Origin: Synechococcus lacustris
GTDB taxonomy: Bacteria; Cyanobacteriota; Cyanobacteriia; PCC-6307; Cyanobiaceae
Direction of reading: 5' to 3'
Length of the DNA: 64,000 nucleotides
Assembly: GCA_903943975.1 (NCBI GenBank)
Contig: CAJAQB010000011.1
Span: 62,001-126,000, forward strand
Shown: piece after piece, positions 22,188 to 30,993 of the stretch
Position numbering within the stretch: position 1 is the stretch's first letter
How the letters are laid out: the number at the start of each line of letters is the position of its first letter
Translations under genes and position numbers: made by a program
Notes under the pieces: model-generated
What the model saw: only the letters and a program-made list of their open reading frames with translations
What the model was told of the DNA's origin: nothing
Databases searched by the model: none

Positions 22188-22708
22188 TCCAGCAGCCCCT
22201 TGGGGGGGGTGAGCAGCAACCAGCCCTCGGCCAGATGCACCTCAGGCACGATCGCTTCCACAAAGGGCACCAGGCAACGGCGGCCGTCGCTGCTCAGTTC
22301 GATCTCCAGCAGGTCGTTGCCGCTGTGGTGCAGATCCAGCACCGTGGCGATCGAGGGGCCATCACTGCTGAGCCGCACCTCCAAGCCCTGGAGATCCAGC
22401 ACATGGAATTCGCCCTCCTCCAGTTCGGGGCGGTCTGAGGCATCTACCAGCAATTCGTATTGCACCAGGGCTTCGGCGGCGGTGCGATCGCTGATCGTTT
22501 CAAAGCGCAGCACAAACAGATCGCGGCCCGGCAGCTGGCGGCCCCCCAGCAGCATTAACTGGCGCGGCGCCTGGCCGGGCAGCCGCAGCCAGCGGGGGCC
22601 AGCTTCCGTGAGCCGGCTGGGGAAATCAGTGGCAGGCAGCACCCGCACTTCGCCCTTCAGCCCCTGGGCTGACACCACCTGGCCCACCACAAGGAATTCA
22701 TCGGTCAT
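22184..22708 (-). CDS. rimM: Ribosome maturation factor RimM
   Basis: The 174-residue 16S rRNA processing protein binds ribosomal protein S19 and helps 30S head assembly. The N-terminal RimM beta-barrel is recognisable from [24 protein letters not shown], and the PRC-barrel from [27 protein letters not shown] and [14 protein letters not shown]. Length is typical. It diverges from ndhS with 52 bases between, and converges on corA with a 4-base overlap. Confidence 0.95.
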   Translation of the reverse strand: MTDEFLVVGQVVSAQGLKGEVRVLPATDFPSRLTEAGPRWLRLPGQAPRQLMLLGGRQLPGRDLFVLRFETISDRTAAEALVQYELLVDASDRPELEEGEFHVLDLQGLEVRLSSDGPSIATVLDLHHSGNDLLEIELSSDGRRCLVPFVEAIVPEVHLAEGWLLLTPPKGLLD

Positions 22709-22760
22709 TGCTGGCTAATCTTCTGGAATGTTTTAGTAGGGCCCGCAGGCCGTTGCCCCC

Positions 22761-22934
22761 ATGATCCTTCCAGGCAGCTCCGTGCGGGTGCAAGACCCCG
22801 CTTCGATCTACAACGGCTACCAGGGTTTTGTGCAGCGCATCAGTGGCCAACGGGCGGCGGTGCTGTTTGAAGGTGGCAACTGGGACAAGCTGGTAACGAT
22901 GCCCCTGAAAACCCTCAGCGAGCTGGCGGTCTGA
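22761..22934 (+). CDS. ndhS: NAD(P)H-quinone oxidoreductase subunit S
   Basis: A 57-residue protein (ATG 22761, TGA 22932-22934) that matches cyanobacterial NdhS: MILPGSSVRVQDP, a YNGYQGFVQRISG strand pair, and AVLFEGGNWDKLVT. NdhS is the small SH3-like subunit of the photosynthetic NDH-1 complex that helps dock reduced ferredoxin for cyclic electron flow. The very short length makes it easy to miss in gene calling. Its last 20 bases overlap the 3' end of rnc on the other strand. Confidence 0.9.
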   Translation: MILPGSSVRVQDPASIYNGYQGFVQRISGQRAAVLFEGGNWDKLVTMPLKTLSELAV

Positions 22935-23652
22935 GCTGGGCCAGGGCCGCCTGGGCGGCCTGTTGTTCGGCGTCCCGCCGGGAGGCGCCCCAGCCCTCGC
23001 CATAGAGCTTTTGCTTGAGGAATACCTGGCTGAAATAGCGGCGGGGGCTGCCGTGCTCCTTGTTTTGTTCAGTGCTTTCGTAGCGCGGCAGTTCCCCCAA
23101 GCTCCCCTGGCTCCATTCCTGCAGCCCTGATTTCCAGTTGTGCCGGTGCGGATCCCTGAGCAGTTCCCCACAGCTCTCGCCCCAGGGGGGATCGAGCCAG
23201 AGGCGCACCACCTTGAGGCCCCCCTCGGCCCCACCCCAGGCCTCATAGATGCCCCCCACCAGGGCTTCACAGCATTCGGCCCGCACCGTGGCCCTACCGG
23301 CCAGGTCGCCGCTGGCGCTGCGGCCCCGCCGGATCAGCGGTTCCAGCTGCATTTTTTCTGCCAATTCCCCCAGCCAGCGGTCGCTCACCAATTGGGCCCG
23401 CAGGCCGGAGCGTTCACCAACGCTTAAGTGCGGGTAGTGGTCTTCCAGAAATTCGGCGCAGGCCAGCCGCAGCACCGCATCGCCCAGAAATTCCAAGCGT
23501 TCGTGGTTTTTGGCCAGCCCGGCACTGGTGTGGCTCAGGGCCTCATCAATGGGCCCCAGTTGGGCGGGAAGCGGGCTAAGGCCAAGCCCCTCAAGCAAGG
23601 TGCTGAGGGCGCCGCTGCGCTCGCTGTCTAAAAGGGGGGGAAAGCAGGACAT
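22915..23652 (-). CDS. rnc: Ribonuclease III
   Basis: The 245-residue dsRNA endonuclease has the catalytic signature ERLEFLGDAVLRL, the second acidic site AECCEALVGGIYE, and a C-terminal dsRNA-binding domain (PRRYFSQVFLKQKLYGEGWGASRRDAEQQAAQAAL). It processes rRNA and other structured RNA. The best start is ATG at 23650-23652, which lies inside the 3' end of rnpB on the same strand; a longer in-frame extension would run further into the RNase P RNA. Overlap with ndhS is tail-to-tail. Confidence 0.93.
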   Translation of the reverse strand: MSCFPPLLDSERSGALSTLLEGLGLSPLPAQLGPIDEALSHTSAGLAKNHERLEFLGDAVLRLACAEFLEDHYPHLSVGERSGLRAQLVSDRWLGELAEKMQLEPLIRRGRSASGDLAGRATVRAECCEALVGGIYEAWGGAEGGLKVVRLWLDPPWGESCGELLRDPHRHNWKSGLQEWSQGSLGELPRYESTEQNKEHGSPRRYFSQVFLKQKLYGEGWGASRRDAEQQAAQAALAQLRPPAR

Positions 23653-24030
23653 AAGCCGGGTTCTGTTCCGGGTCAGGGGCGAACCGCTGCCCGGGGTAGT
23701 CATCTATCTGGGACCGCCGTTACCGACGGCCTCGAGCGGCGCACTTGAATCGGAACCGGTGAATGGCCAACCATGGTTCCTGGGCCTTGCTCCCAGCCGG
23801 GGTTTACCTAGCCAGCACCTCTCGATGCTGCTGGTGCGCTCTTACCGCACCCTTGCACCCTTACCTGTGCACAGGGCAAGCCCCGGCCATCGGCGGTGTG
23901 TTTCTGTGGCACTCTCCTCACGGTCACCCGCACTGGGCATTACCCAGCAAGCCTGGCCATTGGGGAGCCCGGACTTTCCTCAACCGGCAGCTGCAGGCAG
24001 CTCCGATCGCGACCACCTCGCCTGCTTTCC
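23639..24030 (-). ncRNA. rnpB: RNase P RNA (M1-type catalytic RNA)
   Basis: Read leftward, the region holds the universal bacterial RNase P core: GAGGAAAGTCCGGGCTCCC near the 5' end and AGAACCCGGCTTATGTCC at the 3' end. The termini pair exactly as helix P1: GGAAAGCAGG (5', from 24030) with CCTGCTTTCC (3', down to 23639). That pairing sets the boundaries, giving about 392 nt. It removes 5' leaders from tRNA precursors. A tRNA-Arg gene starts 38 bases upstream on the opposite strand, and the rnc start codon lies within the last 14 bases. Confidence 0.95.
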
Positions 24031-24068
24031 TGGTTTGAATGTAAGCCGCGGGCAATAATGGCCCCCAT

Positions 24069-24142
<74 letters not shown>

Positions 24143-24380
24143 TTGAGTGAAAGGCTCGCAAAGCGGGTGGCCTGGATGCGGTCAACCGAATCCCGCGGCC
24201 CAGGGCTTGCCTTGAGTTGATTGAGGCAGTTTAAGGGCTGCGCCCATGCTTTTAGAGGCCCGCATTCAGGATCGAGCCAGAATCAGTTCAGCAGCATCGG
24301 GGTTTTGCGCCACCTCCACAGGTGGTGGGCTGTTGCATTTTGGCCACTGTCGCTAGCGTAGGGGTGGCTTCAAGGGAGTC

Positions 24381-24695
24381 ATGACCCAGCTGCACGACCT
24401 GAGACTGCGCCTGCTGGTGCAGCAAGAGAGTGAACGCATTGCCGACAGTCAACCCACCGACCTGGACCTATCCGTGGTGCAGGCCCGCAGCCTCTGCTGG
24501 TTGGCATTGATGGCTGATGCCCACGAGGATCAGGCCAGTGACGCCGAGCGCCGCGGCGACGTGGAGCAGGCGATGGGCTGGTTTGCTGATGCCATGCGCC
24601 TGCGGGATGTGATCCAGGTGGTGAGCAGTATCGAAATCCCGCTTCCCGCCTGTAGGGGCTCAGGCGAAGCAGAGGACGACTGGGCAGCCGCCTAA
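24381..24695 (+). CDS. Conserved-looking cyanobacterial protein, unknown function
   Basis: A 104-residue, acidic, helix-rich protein with no membrane segment, signal peptide or known motif. GGGAG lies just upstream of the ATG, supporting translation. It precedes another unknown gene by 39 bases on the same strand. The 238-base stretch between the tRNA and this gene (24143-24380) contains a small hairpin (CCACCT / AGGTGG near 24310-24326) but no clear T-tract or strong promoter boxes. No function can be suggested from sequence. Confidence 0.65.
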   Translation: MTQLHDLRLRLLVQQESERIADSQPTDLDLSVVQARSLCWLALMADAHEDQASDAERRGDVEQAMGWFADAMRLRDVIQVVSSIEIPLPACRGSGEAEDDWAAA

Positions 24696-24734
24696 TGGAT
24701 GCCATGATGGGCGTTGCTTAACTAGGGGAACGCG

Positions 24735-25184
24735 GTGCCCGAAGAGCCCTGCCAATGCCCTGACTGTCAGCGGTTTTACCGGGAACATGACCGTTTGATC
24801 CGGGAAAACCCAAGCTTGCGTCAGCAGCAGGAATTGAACTGGGCTGCATTGCAGTCCTTCCGCACCCTTGCGGGTCGCGTGCTGGAGGATCTTCAGAAAA
24901 CCCAGGATGCAGCCGCCGCTGCCCAGCCGCTGCTGCCGGCCGGTGGTGACGCTGCGGTGGGCGCCGAGGAGGAAAGCCTGCAGCAGGCCCTTGGGGATCT
25001 CGAGAATATCAACGCCCATCTGTTCTCAATTGAGGTGCTGATGGAGCGCATTTTTGATGTGCGGGTGCCGGAGGCGGTGGAACAGAAGTTCCAGGAGCTA
25101 GCCGGTGAGCTAGCCCCTGATCCCCTCAATGCAGACCGGCTGCGCCTTAACCGGCTGCTGCATCAGACCCCTGATCTGCCTTAA
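24735..25184 (+). CDS. Unknown protein with N-terminal Cys motif and helical body
   Basis: A 149-residue protein starting at GTG, with AGGGGAA upstream as ribosome site. The N-terminus has CQCPDCQRFY, which could hold a metal, followed by long charged helices (LRQQQELNWAALQSFRTLAG, EEESLQQALGDLENINAHLF) that could form a coiled coil. Later sequence (VRVPEAVEQKFQELAGELA) continues the helical pattern. It is cytoplasmic by appearance. Its 3' end overlaps glgP by 38 bases. I do not recognise the family. Confidence 0.65.
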   Translation: MPEEPCQCPDCQRFYREHDRLIRENPSLRQQQELNWAALQSFRTLAGRVLEDLQKTQDAAAAAQPLLPAGGDAAVGAEEESLQQALGDLENINAHLFSIEVLMERIFDVRVPEAVEQKFQELAGELAPDPLNADRLRLNRLLHQTPDLP

Positions 25185-27705
25185 GGGTCCCCTCTGAGCC
25201 GCTCAGCTTTATCGGGAAGGCTTCGGCCTTCCAGATTTTTTCGCAGTACTCCCTGATTGAGCGGTCGGAGGAGAAATAGCCAGTGCGGGCGCTGTTGAGC
25301 AGGCTCATCCGATTCCAGCGGCTGCGGTCTGCCCAGGCCAGGCTCACCTCTTCTTGGGCCCGCATGTAGTCCCTGAAGTCGGCCAGCACAAAGAAGGGAT
25401 CCTTGCCGCGCAGGTTATCCACCAGGGGGCGGAAGAGATCGGTGTCGCCATTGCTGAAGTAGCCCTGTTCCACCAGCTGCAGAGCTTCGCTTAGCTCCGG
25501 CAGTTGTTGCAGCTGTTCCCAGGGGCGGTAACCACTGTGGTGGAGTTCAGCGATTTCTGGGGTGGTGCGACCAAACAGGAAGAAGTTGTCTGCCCCCACC
25601 TGTTCACGGATTTCCACATTGGCGCCATCAAGGGTGCCGATGGTGAGGGCGCCGTTCATGGCGAATTTCATGTTGCCCGTGCCAGAGGCCTCCATGCCCG
25701 CCGTGGAGATCTGCTCGGAAAGATCAGAGGCGGGGTAGACCCGTTGGCCCAGCTTCACGTTGTAATCCGGCAGGAATACCACCCGCAGGCGGCCGTCCAT
25801 CGCAGGATCTGAATTAACTGTTTCGGCGATGCCATTGATGAAACGAATAATCAGTTTCGCCATGTAATAGCCCGGGGCTGCCTTACCCCCAAACATCACC
25901 GTGCGCGGGGCGAGATGGTCGCCTTGGCCATTTTTGATGCGCAGGTATTGGGCAATCACCTGCAGGGCATTGAGGTGCTGACGTTTGTATTCATGGATGC
26001 GCTTCACCTGCACGTCAAACAGGGAGGCGGGATCCACCAACACACCGGTGTGCTTATGGATATAACTGGCCAGCTGACATTTCACCTCCAGGCGGGTTTG
26101 ATCCCAGCGCTGCAGGAAGGCACTGTCGTTTTGGTATTGCTCCAGCTTTTTGAGTTCATCCAGATTGTGGAGCCAGCCCTCACCGATGGACTCATCCAAG
26201 AGGCGGCGCAGCAGGGGATTGCTGAGCGCCAGCCAGCGGCGGGGGGTTACGCCATTGGTGATGTTGGTGAATTTCTCTGGCCAGAGCGCCGCAAATTCCG
26301 GCATCAGGCTGCTCTTCACCAGATCGCTGTGCAGGCGGGCCACCCCATTCACATGGTGGGAACCCACCGTGGCCAGGTGGGCCATGCGCACGGCCTTATG
26401 GCCATCCTCGTCAATGATCGAGAGTTTGCGCAGGATTGCATCGTTGCCGGGGTACTTAAGCCTTACCTGTTTCAGGAAACGCCGATTTATTTCATAGATA
26501 AGTTCCAGGTGGCGGGGCAGCAGGCTGGCAAACAGCGGCAGTCCCCATTTCTCCAGGGCCTCCGGCAGCAGGGTGTGGTTGGTATAGGCCAGGGAGCGGC
26601 TGGTGATGTCCCAGGCCTGATCCCAGTCCAGCTGCTTATCGTCAATCAGCAGCCGCATCAATTCCGCCACGGCGATGGCGGGGTGGGTGTCATTCAGCTG
26701 CACCGCCCAGTGCTTATGGAAATCGCTGATCGGTAGGCCCCGCAGTTCCAGATTGCGCAGCATGTCCTGGAGGCTGCAGCTCACGAAGAAATGCTGTTGC
26801 TTCAGCCGCAGGCGGCGCCCTTCATCGGTGCCGTCGTTGGGATAGAGCACCTTGGTGAGGGTTTCAGAACCCACCTTTTCTTCCACGGCGCCGTAGTAGT
26901 CGCCGATGTTGAAGGAATAGAAGTCGAAGGCTTCGCTGGCGGTGGCCCGCCAGAGCCGCAGCCGATCGCAGGTGTTCACCTTGTGGCCCAGCACCGGCAC
27001 GTCATGGGGGATGCCGATGGCGTATTCGGCGGGGATCCAGCGGCAGCGGTAGTTGCCGTGTTCATCGGTGTAACCCTCGCTGTGGCCGCCAAAACCCACG
27101 AAGATCGCCTGGTCGGGATCGCTCAGTTCCCAAGGCCAGCCCCCCTTCAGCCACTTGTCGGTGATTTCCACCTGCCAGCCATCGCGGATCAGCTGGTCGA
27201 AAATGCCGAACTCATAACGGATGCCGTAGCCCACGGCCGGCACCTCAAGGCTGGCCAGGGATTCCATGTAGCAGGCGGCCAAGCGGCCGAGGCCACCGTT
27301 GCCCAGCCCTGGCTCCTCCTCCACCTCAAACAGATCATCAATCAAGGTGCCGTTGAAGCGCAGCACGGCCTCGGCCGCCGCCGCTTCGATCCCCAGCATC
27401 ACCAGGTTGTTGCCCAGCTGGGGACCCACCAGGAATTCCGCCGAGAGGTAGGCCACCGTTTTGCTGGGCTGCTGGCGTATGGCCTCATTGCCTGCCAGAT
27501 AGCGGGTCATCAGCCGGTCGCGCACCGCATAGCTGAGGGCCATGTAGAGGTCATGGCGGCTGGCGTTGGCGGGCAGCTTGCCAAGGGTGAAGAACAGGTG
27601 TTCGGTGATGCCGTCGAACAGATCGTTGGCTGAGAGGCCGTTGCGCTCGGGGTCGCTGTAGCAGCTGGGGGTTGGCAACAGGAATTCGGCGGGTTGTTGG
27701 CTCAT
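25147..27705 (-). CDS. glgP: Glycogen/alpha-glucan phosphorylase
   Basis: The 852-residue pyridoxal-phosphate enzyme releases glucose-1-phosphate from glycogen. EASGTGNMKFAMNGALTIGTLDGANVEI includes the PLP-lysine signature; AYLSAEFLVGPQLGNNL, GNGGLGRLAACYMESLA and VKRIHEYKRQHLN are classical phosphorylase blocks. Length is normal for the GT35 family. It supports dark catabolism of glycogen. It diverges from the antiporter gene with about 165 bases between starts, and its 3' end overlaps the preceding unknown gene. Confidence 0.97.
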   Translation of the reverse strand: MSQQPAEFLLPTPSCYSDPERNGLSANDLFDGITEHLFFTLGKLPANASRHDLYMALSYAVRDRLMTRYLAGNEAIRQQPSKTVAYLSAEFLVGPQLGNNLVMLGIEAAAAEAVLRFNGTLIDDLFEVEEEPGLGNGGLGRLAACYMESLASLEVPAVGYGIRYEFGIFDQLIRDGWQVEITDKWLKGGWPWELSDPDQAIFVGFGGHSEGYTDEHGNYRCRWIPAEYAIGIPHDVPVLGHKVNTCDRLRLWRATASEAFDFYSFNIGDYYGAVEEKVGSETLTKVLYPNDGTDEGRRLRLKQQHFFVSCSLQDMLRNLELRGLPISDFHKHWAVQLNDTHPAIAVAELMRLLIDDKQLDWDQAWDITSRSLAYTNHTLLPEALEKWGLPLFASLLPRHLELIYEINRRFLKQVRLKYPGNDAILRKLSIIDEDGHKAVRMAHLATVGSHHVNGVARLHSDLVKSSLMPEFAALWPEKFTNITNGVTPRRWLALSNPLLRRLLDESIGEGWLHNLDELKKLEQYQNDSAFLQRWDQTRLEVKCQLASYIHKHTGVLVDPASLFDVQVKRIHEYKRQHLNALQVIAQYLRIKNGQGDHLAPRTVMFGGKAAPGYYMAKLIIRFINGIAETVNSDPAMDGRLRVVFLPDYNVKLGQRVYPASDLSEQISTAGMEASGTGNMKFAMNGALTIGTLDGANVEIREQVGADNFFLFGRTTPEIAELHHSGYRPWEQLQQLPELSEALQLVEQGYFSNGDTDLFRPLVDNLRGKDPFFVLADFRDYMRAQEEVSLAWADRSRWNRMSLLNSARTGYFSSDRSIREYCEKIWKAEAFPIKLSGSEGTLKADQGSDAAAG

Positions 27706-27871
27706 CGGGGGCTCTACTTAGTTGAAACGATTTGGCTGAACCGTAGCGATACGACCCCAAGGACACGTAAAGGCAACCAAAGGCTCCACTGGCGATACTT
27801 GGCTGCATCTGACGGGCCCCTGTTTGCAGCCGCTCTCCCTTTTTGCCATCAGCCACGGGCTGGAGGCGGTC

Positions 27872-29191
27872 ATGACCCTGGTGGTGGCCGGTCGTTTCCT
27901 GTTGATCTTCGTGGCGGCAAGGCTGTTGGCGGAGCTATTGGTGCGTTTGCAATTGCCCACAATCCTGGGGGAATTGCTGGCTGGGGTATTGATCGGCGTG
28001 TCTGGGCTGCATCTGGTGGTGCCGCCGGAAAGTGGCGTGGCCGTCGCCCCTTGGTTGGTGCAGTTGTTTAGTGGGCTGGGGGCGGTGAGCCCTGAACAGG
28101 TGTTGCAGCTTTCCGCCGAGAGTTACCCCTTTTTGCAGGCGGTGGCCAGCATTGGCCTCTATGCGCTCCTTTTCCTCACCGGTCTCGAGAGTGAGCTGGA
28201 CGAGCTGATCGCCGTGGGGGTTCAGGCCAGCAGCGTGGCCTTGGCTGGGGTGGTGTTGCCTTTTGCCCTGGGCAGCCTTGGTTTGATTGGTTTTTTCCAT
28301 GTGGAGCTGATTCCGGCAGTGTTTGCCGGGGCCTCCATGACCGCCACCAGCATTGGCATCACCGCCAATGTTTTTGGGGAGCTGGGCATGTTGCGCAGCC
28401 GGGAGGGGCAGATAGTGCTCGGTGCCGCCGTGCTTGACGACATCCTCGGCATCGTGATCCTGGCGGTGGTGGTGGCCCTGGCCAGTGGCGATGGTTTGCA
28501 ATGGGCGCCGATCCTGCAGCTGCTGCTGGCGGCGGCGGCTTTTGTGGTGGCGGCCATCGGCCTGAGCCGCACGGTCACCCCCAGCTTCGATGCCCTGGTG
28601 GATCAGCTCAGGGCCCCTGGGGAAATGGTGGTGGCAAGTTTTGTGGTGCTCTGTTTGTGCTGCTTTGCCGCCACTGCCATCGGTTTGGAGGCTGCCCTCG
28701 GCGCCTTTGCCGCCGGTTTGATCCTCAGTAATTCGCGCCATACCGAGGCGATTCAGGAAACGGTGAAACCGTTGGTGTCGTTATTTGCCACGATTTTCTT
28801 TGTGCTGATCGGCACGGCCATGGATCTGTCGGTGCTCAACCCCGTAGATCCGGCTAATCGCAGTGGCCTGGTGGTGGCGGCTTTTCTCTTGGTGGTGGCG
28901 ATTGCCGGCAAGTTGGTTACCGGCTGGAGCTTTTTGAGTGATCAACCCACTAACCGCCTCGTGGTGGGCCTGGGGATGATGCCCCGGGGGGAGGTGGGCC
29001 TGATTTTTCTGGGCTTAGGTAGTGCCGCTGGATTGCTCACCCCTTCCCTGGAGGCCGGCATTCTCTTGATGGTGATTGGCACCACCTTCCTGGCGCCGCT
29101 GCTGCTGCGCCTGAGCTACAGCTGGGCATCGGCTGGGCTCCCTAGCATCGATCCAGCCTTGCAGCCAGCTTCAACTACGGATGTCGATTAA
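27872..29191 (+). CDS. Cation:proton antiporter (CPA2 family)
   Basis: A 439-residue membrane protein with about twelve helices. The CPA family pattern is visible in LQLPTILGELLAGVLIG near the start, GLYALLFLTGLESELDEL, GASMTATSIGITANVFGELG, GAAVLDDILGIVILA with the Asp-Asp ion-binding pair, and the C-terminal GLGMMPRGEVGLIFLGLG. It exchanges Na+ or K+ for protons across a membrane. I prefer ATG at 27872, which follows GGAGG by a good distance, over an in-frame TTG at 27824. Its end overlaps the following hydrolase by 11 bases, indicating co-transcription. Confidence 0.9.
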   Translation: MTLVVAGRFLLIFVAARLLAELLVRLQLPTILGELLAGVLIGVSGLHLVVPPESGVAVAPWLVQLFSGLGAVSPEQVLQLSAESYPFLQAVASIGLYALLFLTGLESELDELIAVGVQASSVALAGVVLPFALGSLGLIGFFHVELIPAVFAGASMTATSIGITANVFGELGMLRSREGQIVLGAAVLDDILGIVILAVVVALASGDGLQWAPILQLLLAAAAFVVAAIGLSRTVTPSFDALVDQLRAPGEMVVASFVVLCLCCFAATAIGLEAALGAFAAGLILSNSRHTEAIQETVKPLVSLFATIFFVLIGTAMDLSVLNPVDPANRSGLVVAAFLLVVAIAGKLVTGWSFLSDQPTNRLVVGLGMMPRGEVGLIFLGLGSAAGLLTPSLEAGILLMVIGTTFLAPLLLRLSYSWASAGLPSIDPALQPASTTDVD

Positions 29192-30065
29192 TCAGAGCTG
29201 GAGCTTCCATGGCCATCCGATCCATTGCCTTAAGGAAGGGCCCCGGCAACTAGATCCCACGGACCAGCGGCCGGCCCTGCTGCTGGTGCATGGCTTTGGC
29301 GCCTCCACCGACCACTGGCGCTACAACATCCCTGTGCTGGCGGAGTTCTATGAGGTACATGCCCTTGATCTGCTTGGTTTTGGCCGCAGTGCCAAGCCCG
29401 AAGGCGAGACCTATGGCGGCAGCCTCTGGCGGGACCAGCTCTGTGCCTATGTGCAGGAACGGGTGGGTCGGCCCACGGTGATCGCTGGTAATTCCCTGGG
29501 GGGCTTTGCCGCCCTGGCGGCGGGGGCTGCCTTGGGGGACCACTGCGCTGGGGTGGTGCTGCTCAATGCCGCTGGCCCCTTCAGCACGGAACAGGCAGCC
29601 CCCAAGGGCTGGGGAACCATCGCCCGCCAAACCATTGGGGGGGCCTTGTTTAAGAGCCCAGTGCTACAGCGGCTTTTGTTTGAAAATCTGCGGCGGCGGG
29701 CCACGATCCGGCGCACCCTGCGCCAGGTGTATATCGATAAAACGAATGTGGATGACTGGTTGATTGAGGCGATCCGGCGGCCCTCCCTAGACCCCGGTGC
29801 CTTCGGCGTGTTTCGCACGGTCTTTGATATCCCCCGCGGTCAGCCCCTGGATGAACTGTTTGCCCAACTGAAGGCGCCCTTGCTATTGCTCTGGGGCATC
29901 CGTGACCCCTGGATCAATGCCGCCGGCCGCCGGGCCCTGTTCCAGCGCCATGCGCCGGCGGCCACCACGGAGGTGGTGCTGGAGGCGGGCCACTGTCCCC
30001 ATGACGAGGTGCCAGCGCTTGTTAACGCAGAGCTGCTGCAATGGTTGGCGACATTGAGCCCTTGA
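29181..30065 (+). CDS. Alpha/beta-fold hydrolase
   Basis: A 294-residue alpha/beta hydrolase. The nucleophile elbow is GNSLGG, the oxyanion region is LLVHGFGASTDHWRYN, and the late catalytic His is in EAGHCPHDEVP. LWGIRDPWINAAGR supplies the acid Asp. The pattern resembles the cyanobacterial and plant chloroplast hydrolases often annotated as esterases or pheophytinase-like proteins, but the substrate is unknown. It follows the antiporter with an 11-base overlap and precedes the epimerase gene by five bases. Confidence 0.85.
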   Translation: MSINQSWSFHGHPIHCLKEGPRQLDPTDQRPALLLVHGFGASTDHWRYNIPVLAEFYEVHALDLLGFGRSAKPEGETYGGSLWRDQLCAYVQERVGRPTVIAGNSLGGFAALAAGAALGDHCAGVVLLNAAGPFSTEQAAPKGWGTIARQTIGGALFKSPVLQRLLFENLRRRATIRRTLRQVYIDKTNVDDWLIEAIRRPSLDPGAFGVFRTVFDIPRGQPLDELFAQLKAPLLLLWGIRDPWINAAGRRALFQRHAPAATTEVVLEAGHCPHDEVPALVNAELLQWLATLSP

Positions 30066-30070
30066 CCCCC

Positions 30071-30934
30071 ATGGCCCTGCGCCAGGAATCGCTTCCCTAT
30101 CCCCATTGGTTGTTCAGCGACCCCAGCAGCACTGACAAGTTGCGCTTCGTGCCGGAACGGGGCGGTCTGCTCACCGGCTGGCAATGCAACGGTGCTGAGA
30201 TCCTTTACCTCGACGAACAGCGGTTCCTCGACCCGAGCCAGTCGATCCGGGGCGGGGCGCCGGTGTTGTTCCCAATCTGTGGGGGCCTGCCCGACGACCA
30301 GCTGCCCCTGGCCGATGGCCGCACGGCCAGGCTCAAGCAGCATGGCTTTGCCCGCACCCTGCCCTGGAGCCTGGCGGCCCTGGAGGACGGCCGGGGGGTG
30401 CGCCTGGAACTAACGGATAGCCCTGAAACCTTGGCGGCTTTCCCCTTTGCCTTCCAGCTGCAGCTCGACTACCGCCTCGCCCCCGGCGCCCTGGAGGTGT
30501 CGGTAAAGCTGCAGAACCGGGCGCTGCAGCCCCTGCCCTTCAGCTTTGGCCTGCACCCCTATTTCAACGTGTCGGCCCTGGGGGGTCTGCAGTTTGAGGG
30601 GATGCCGGAGCAGTGCCTAAACCACAAAGAGATGGCCCCAGCCGCCAGCGCCGAGCAGCTGCAGCAGCTGGAGCAGGGCATCGACCTGCTGGTGCGGCCC
30701 AGTGGTGCCGTAGCCCTGGTGGATGCCGCCGCCGGCCGGCGCCTCAGCATGGAACTGAGCAGCCCCTGGAACCTGGCGGTGTTCTGGACTGAGCCGCCGC
30801 GGCCGATGGTTTGTATCGAACCCTGGACCGGTCCGCGCCTCAGCCTGCTCAGTGGCGACAGCAAGCTGGAGCTGGCCCCTGGCGCCAGCCAGGAGCTGCA
30901 CTGCCGTTATGCAGTATCGGCACTGGACGACTGA
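30071..30934 (+). CDS. Aldose 1-epimerase / glucose-6-phosphate 1-epimerase family
   Basis: A 287-residue mutarotase-fold protein. SIRGGAPVLFPICGGLPDDQ, LKQHGFARTLPWSL and FGLHPYFNVSALGG, the last with the catalytic His, are galactose-mutarotase-like signatures; a late EPWTGPRLSLLSGD completes the acidic site. It interconverts anomers of a hexose or hexose phosphate. I use the ATG at 30071 rather than an in-frame GTG at 30041, which would overlap the previous gene by 25 bases. It probably shares a transcript with the antiporter and hydrolase genes. Confidence 0.88.
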   Translation: MALRQESLPYPHWLFSDPSSTDKLRFVPERGGLLTGWQCNGAEILYLDEQRFLDPSQSIRGGAPVLFPICGGLPDDQLPLADGRTARLKQHGFARTLPWSLAALEDGRGVRLELTDSPETLAAFPFAFQLQLDYRLAPGALEVSVKLQNRALQPLPFSFGLHPYFNVSALGGLQFEGMPEQCLNHKEMAPAASAEQLQQLEQGIDLLVRPSGAVALVDAAAGRRLSMELSSPWNLAVFWTEPPRPMVCIEPWTGPRLSLLSGDSKLELAPGASQELHCRYAVSALDD

Positions 30935-30993
30935 ACGAGACCACTGAGAATCCTGCTGGTACATTTCGGCGGCAGGAAATTTATGCGGTTGGA

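Noticed and set aside
30811-30993. Upstream extension of acyltransferase paralogue 1 to 30811
   Set aside because: The extra residues overlap the epimerase gene, look like its shadow translation, and are absent from paralogue 2.
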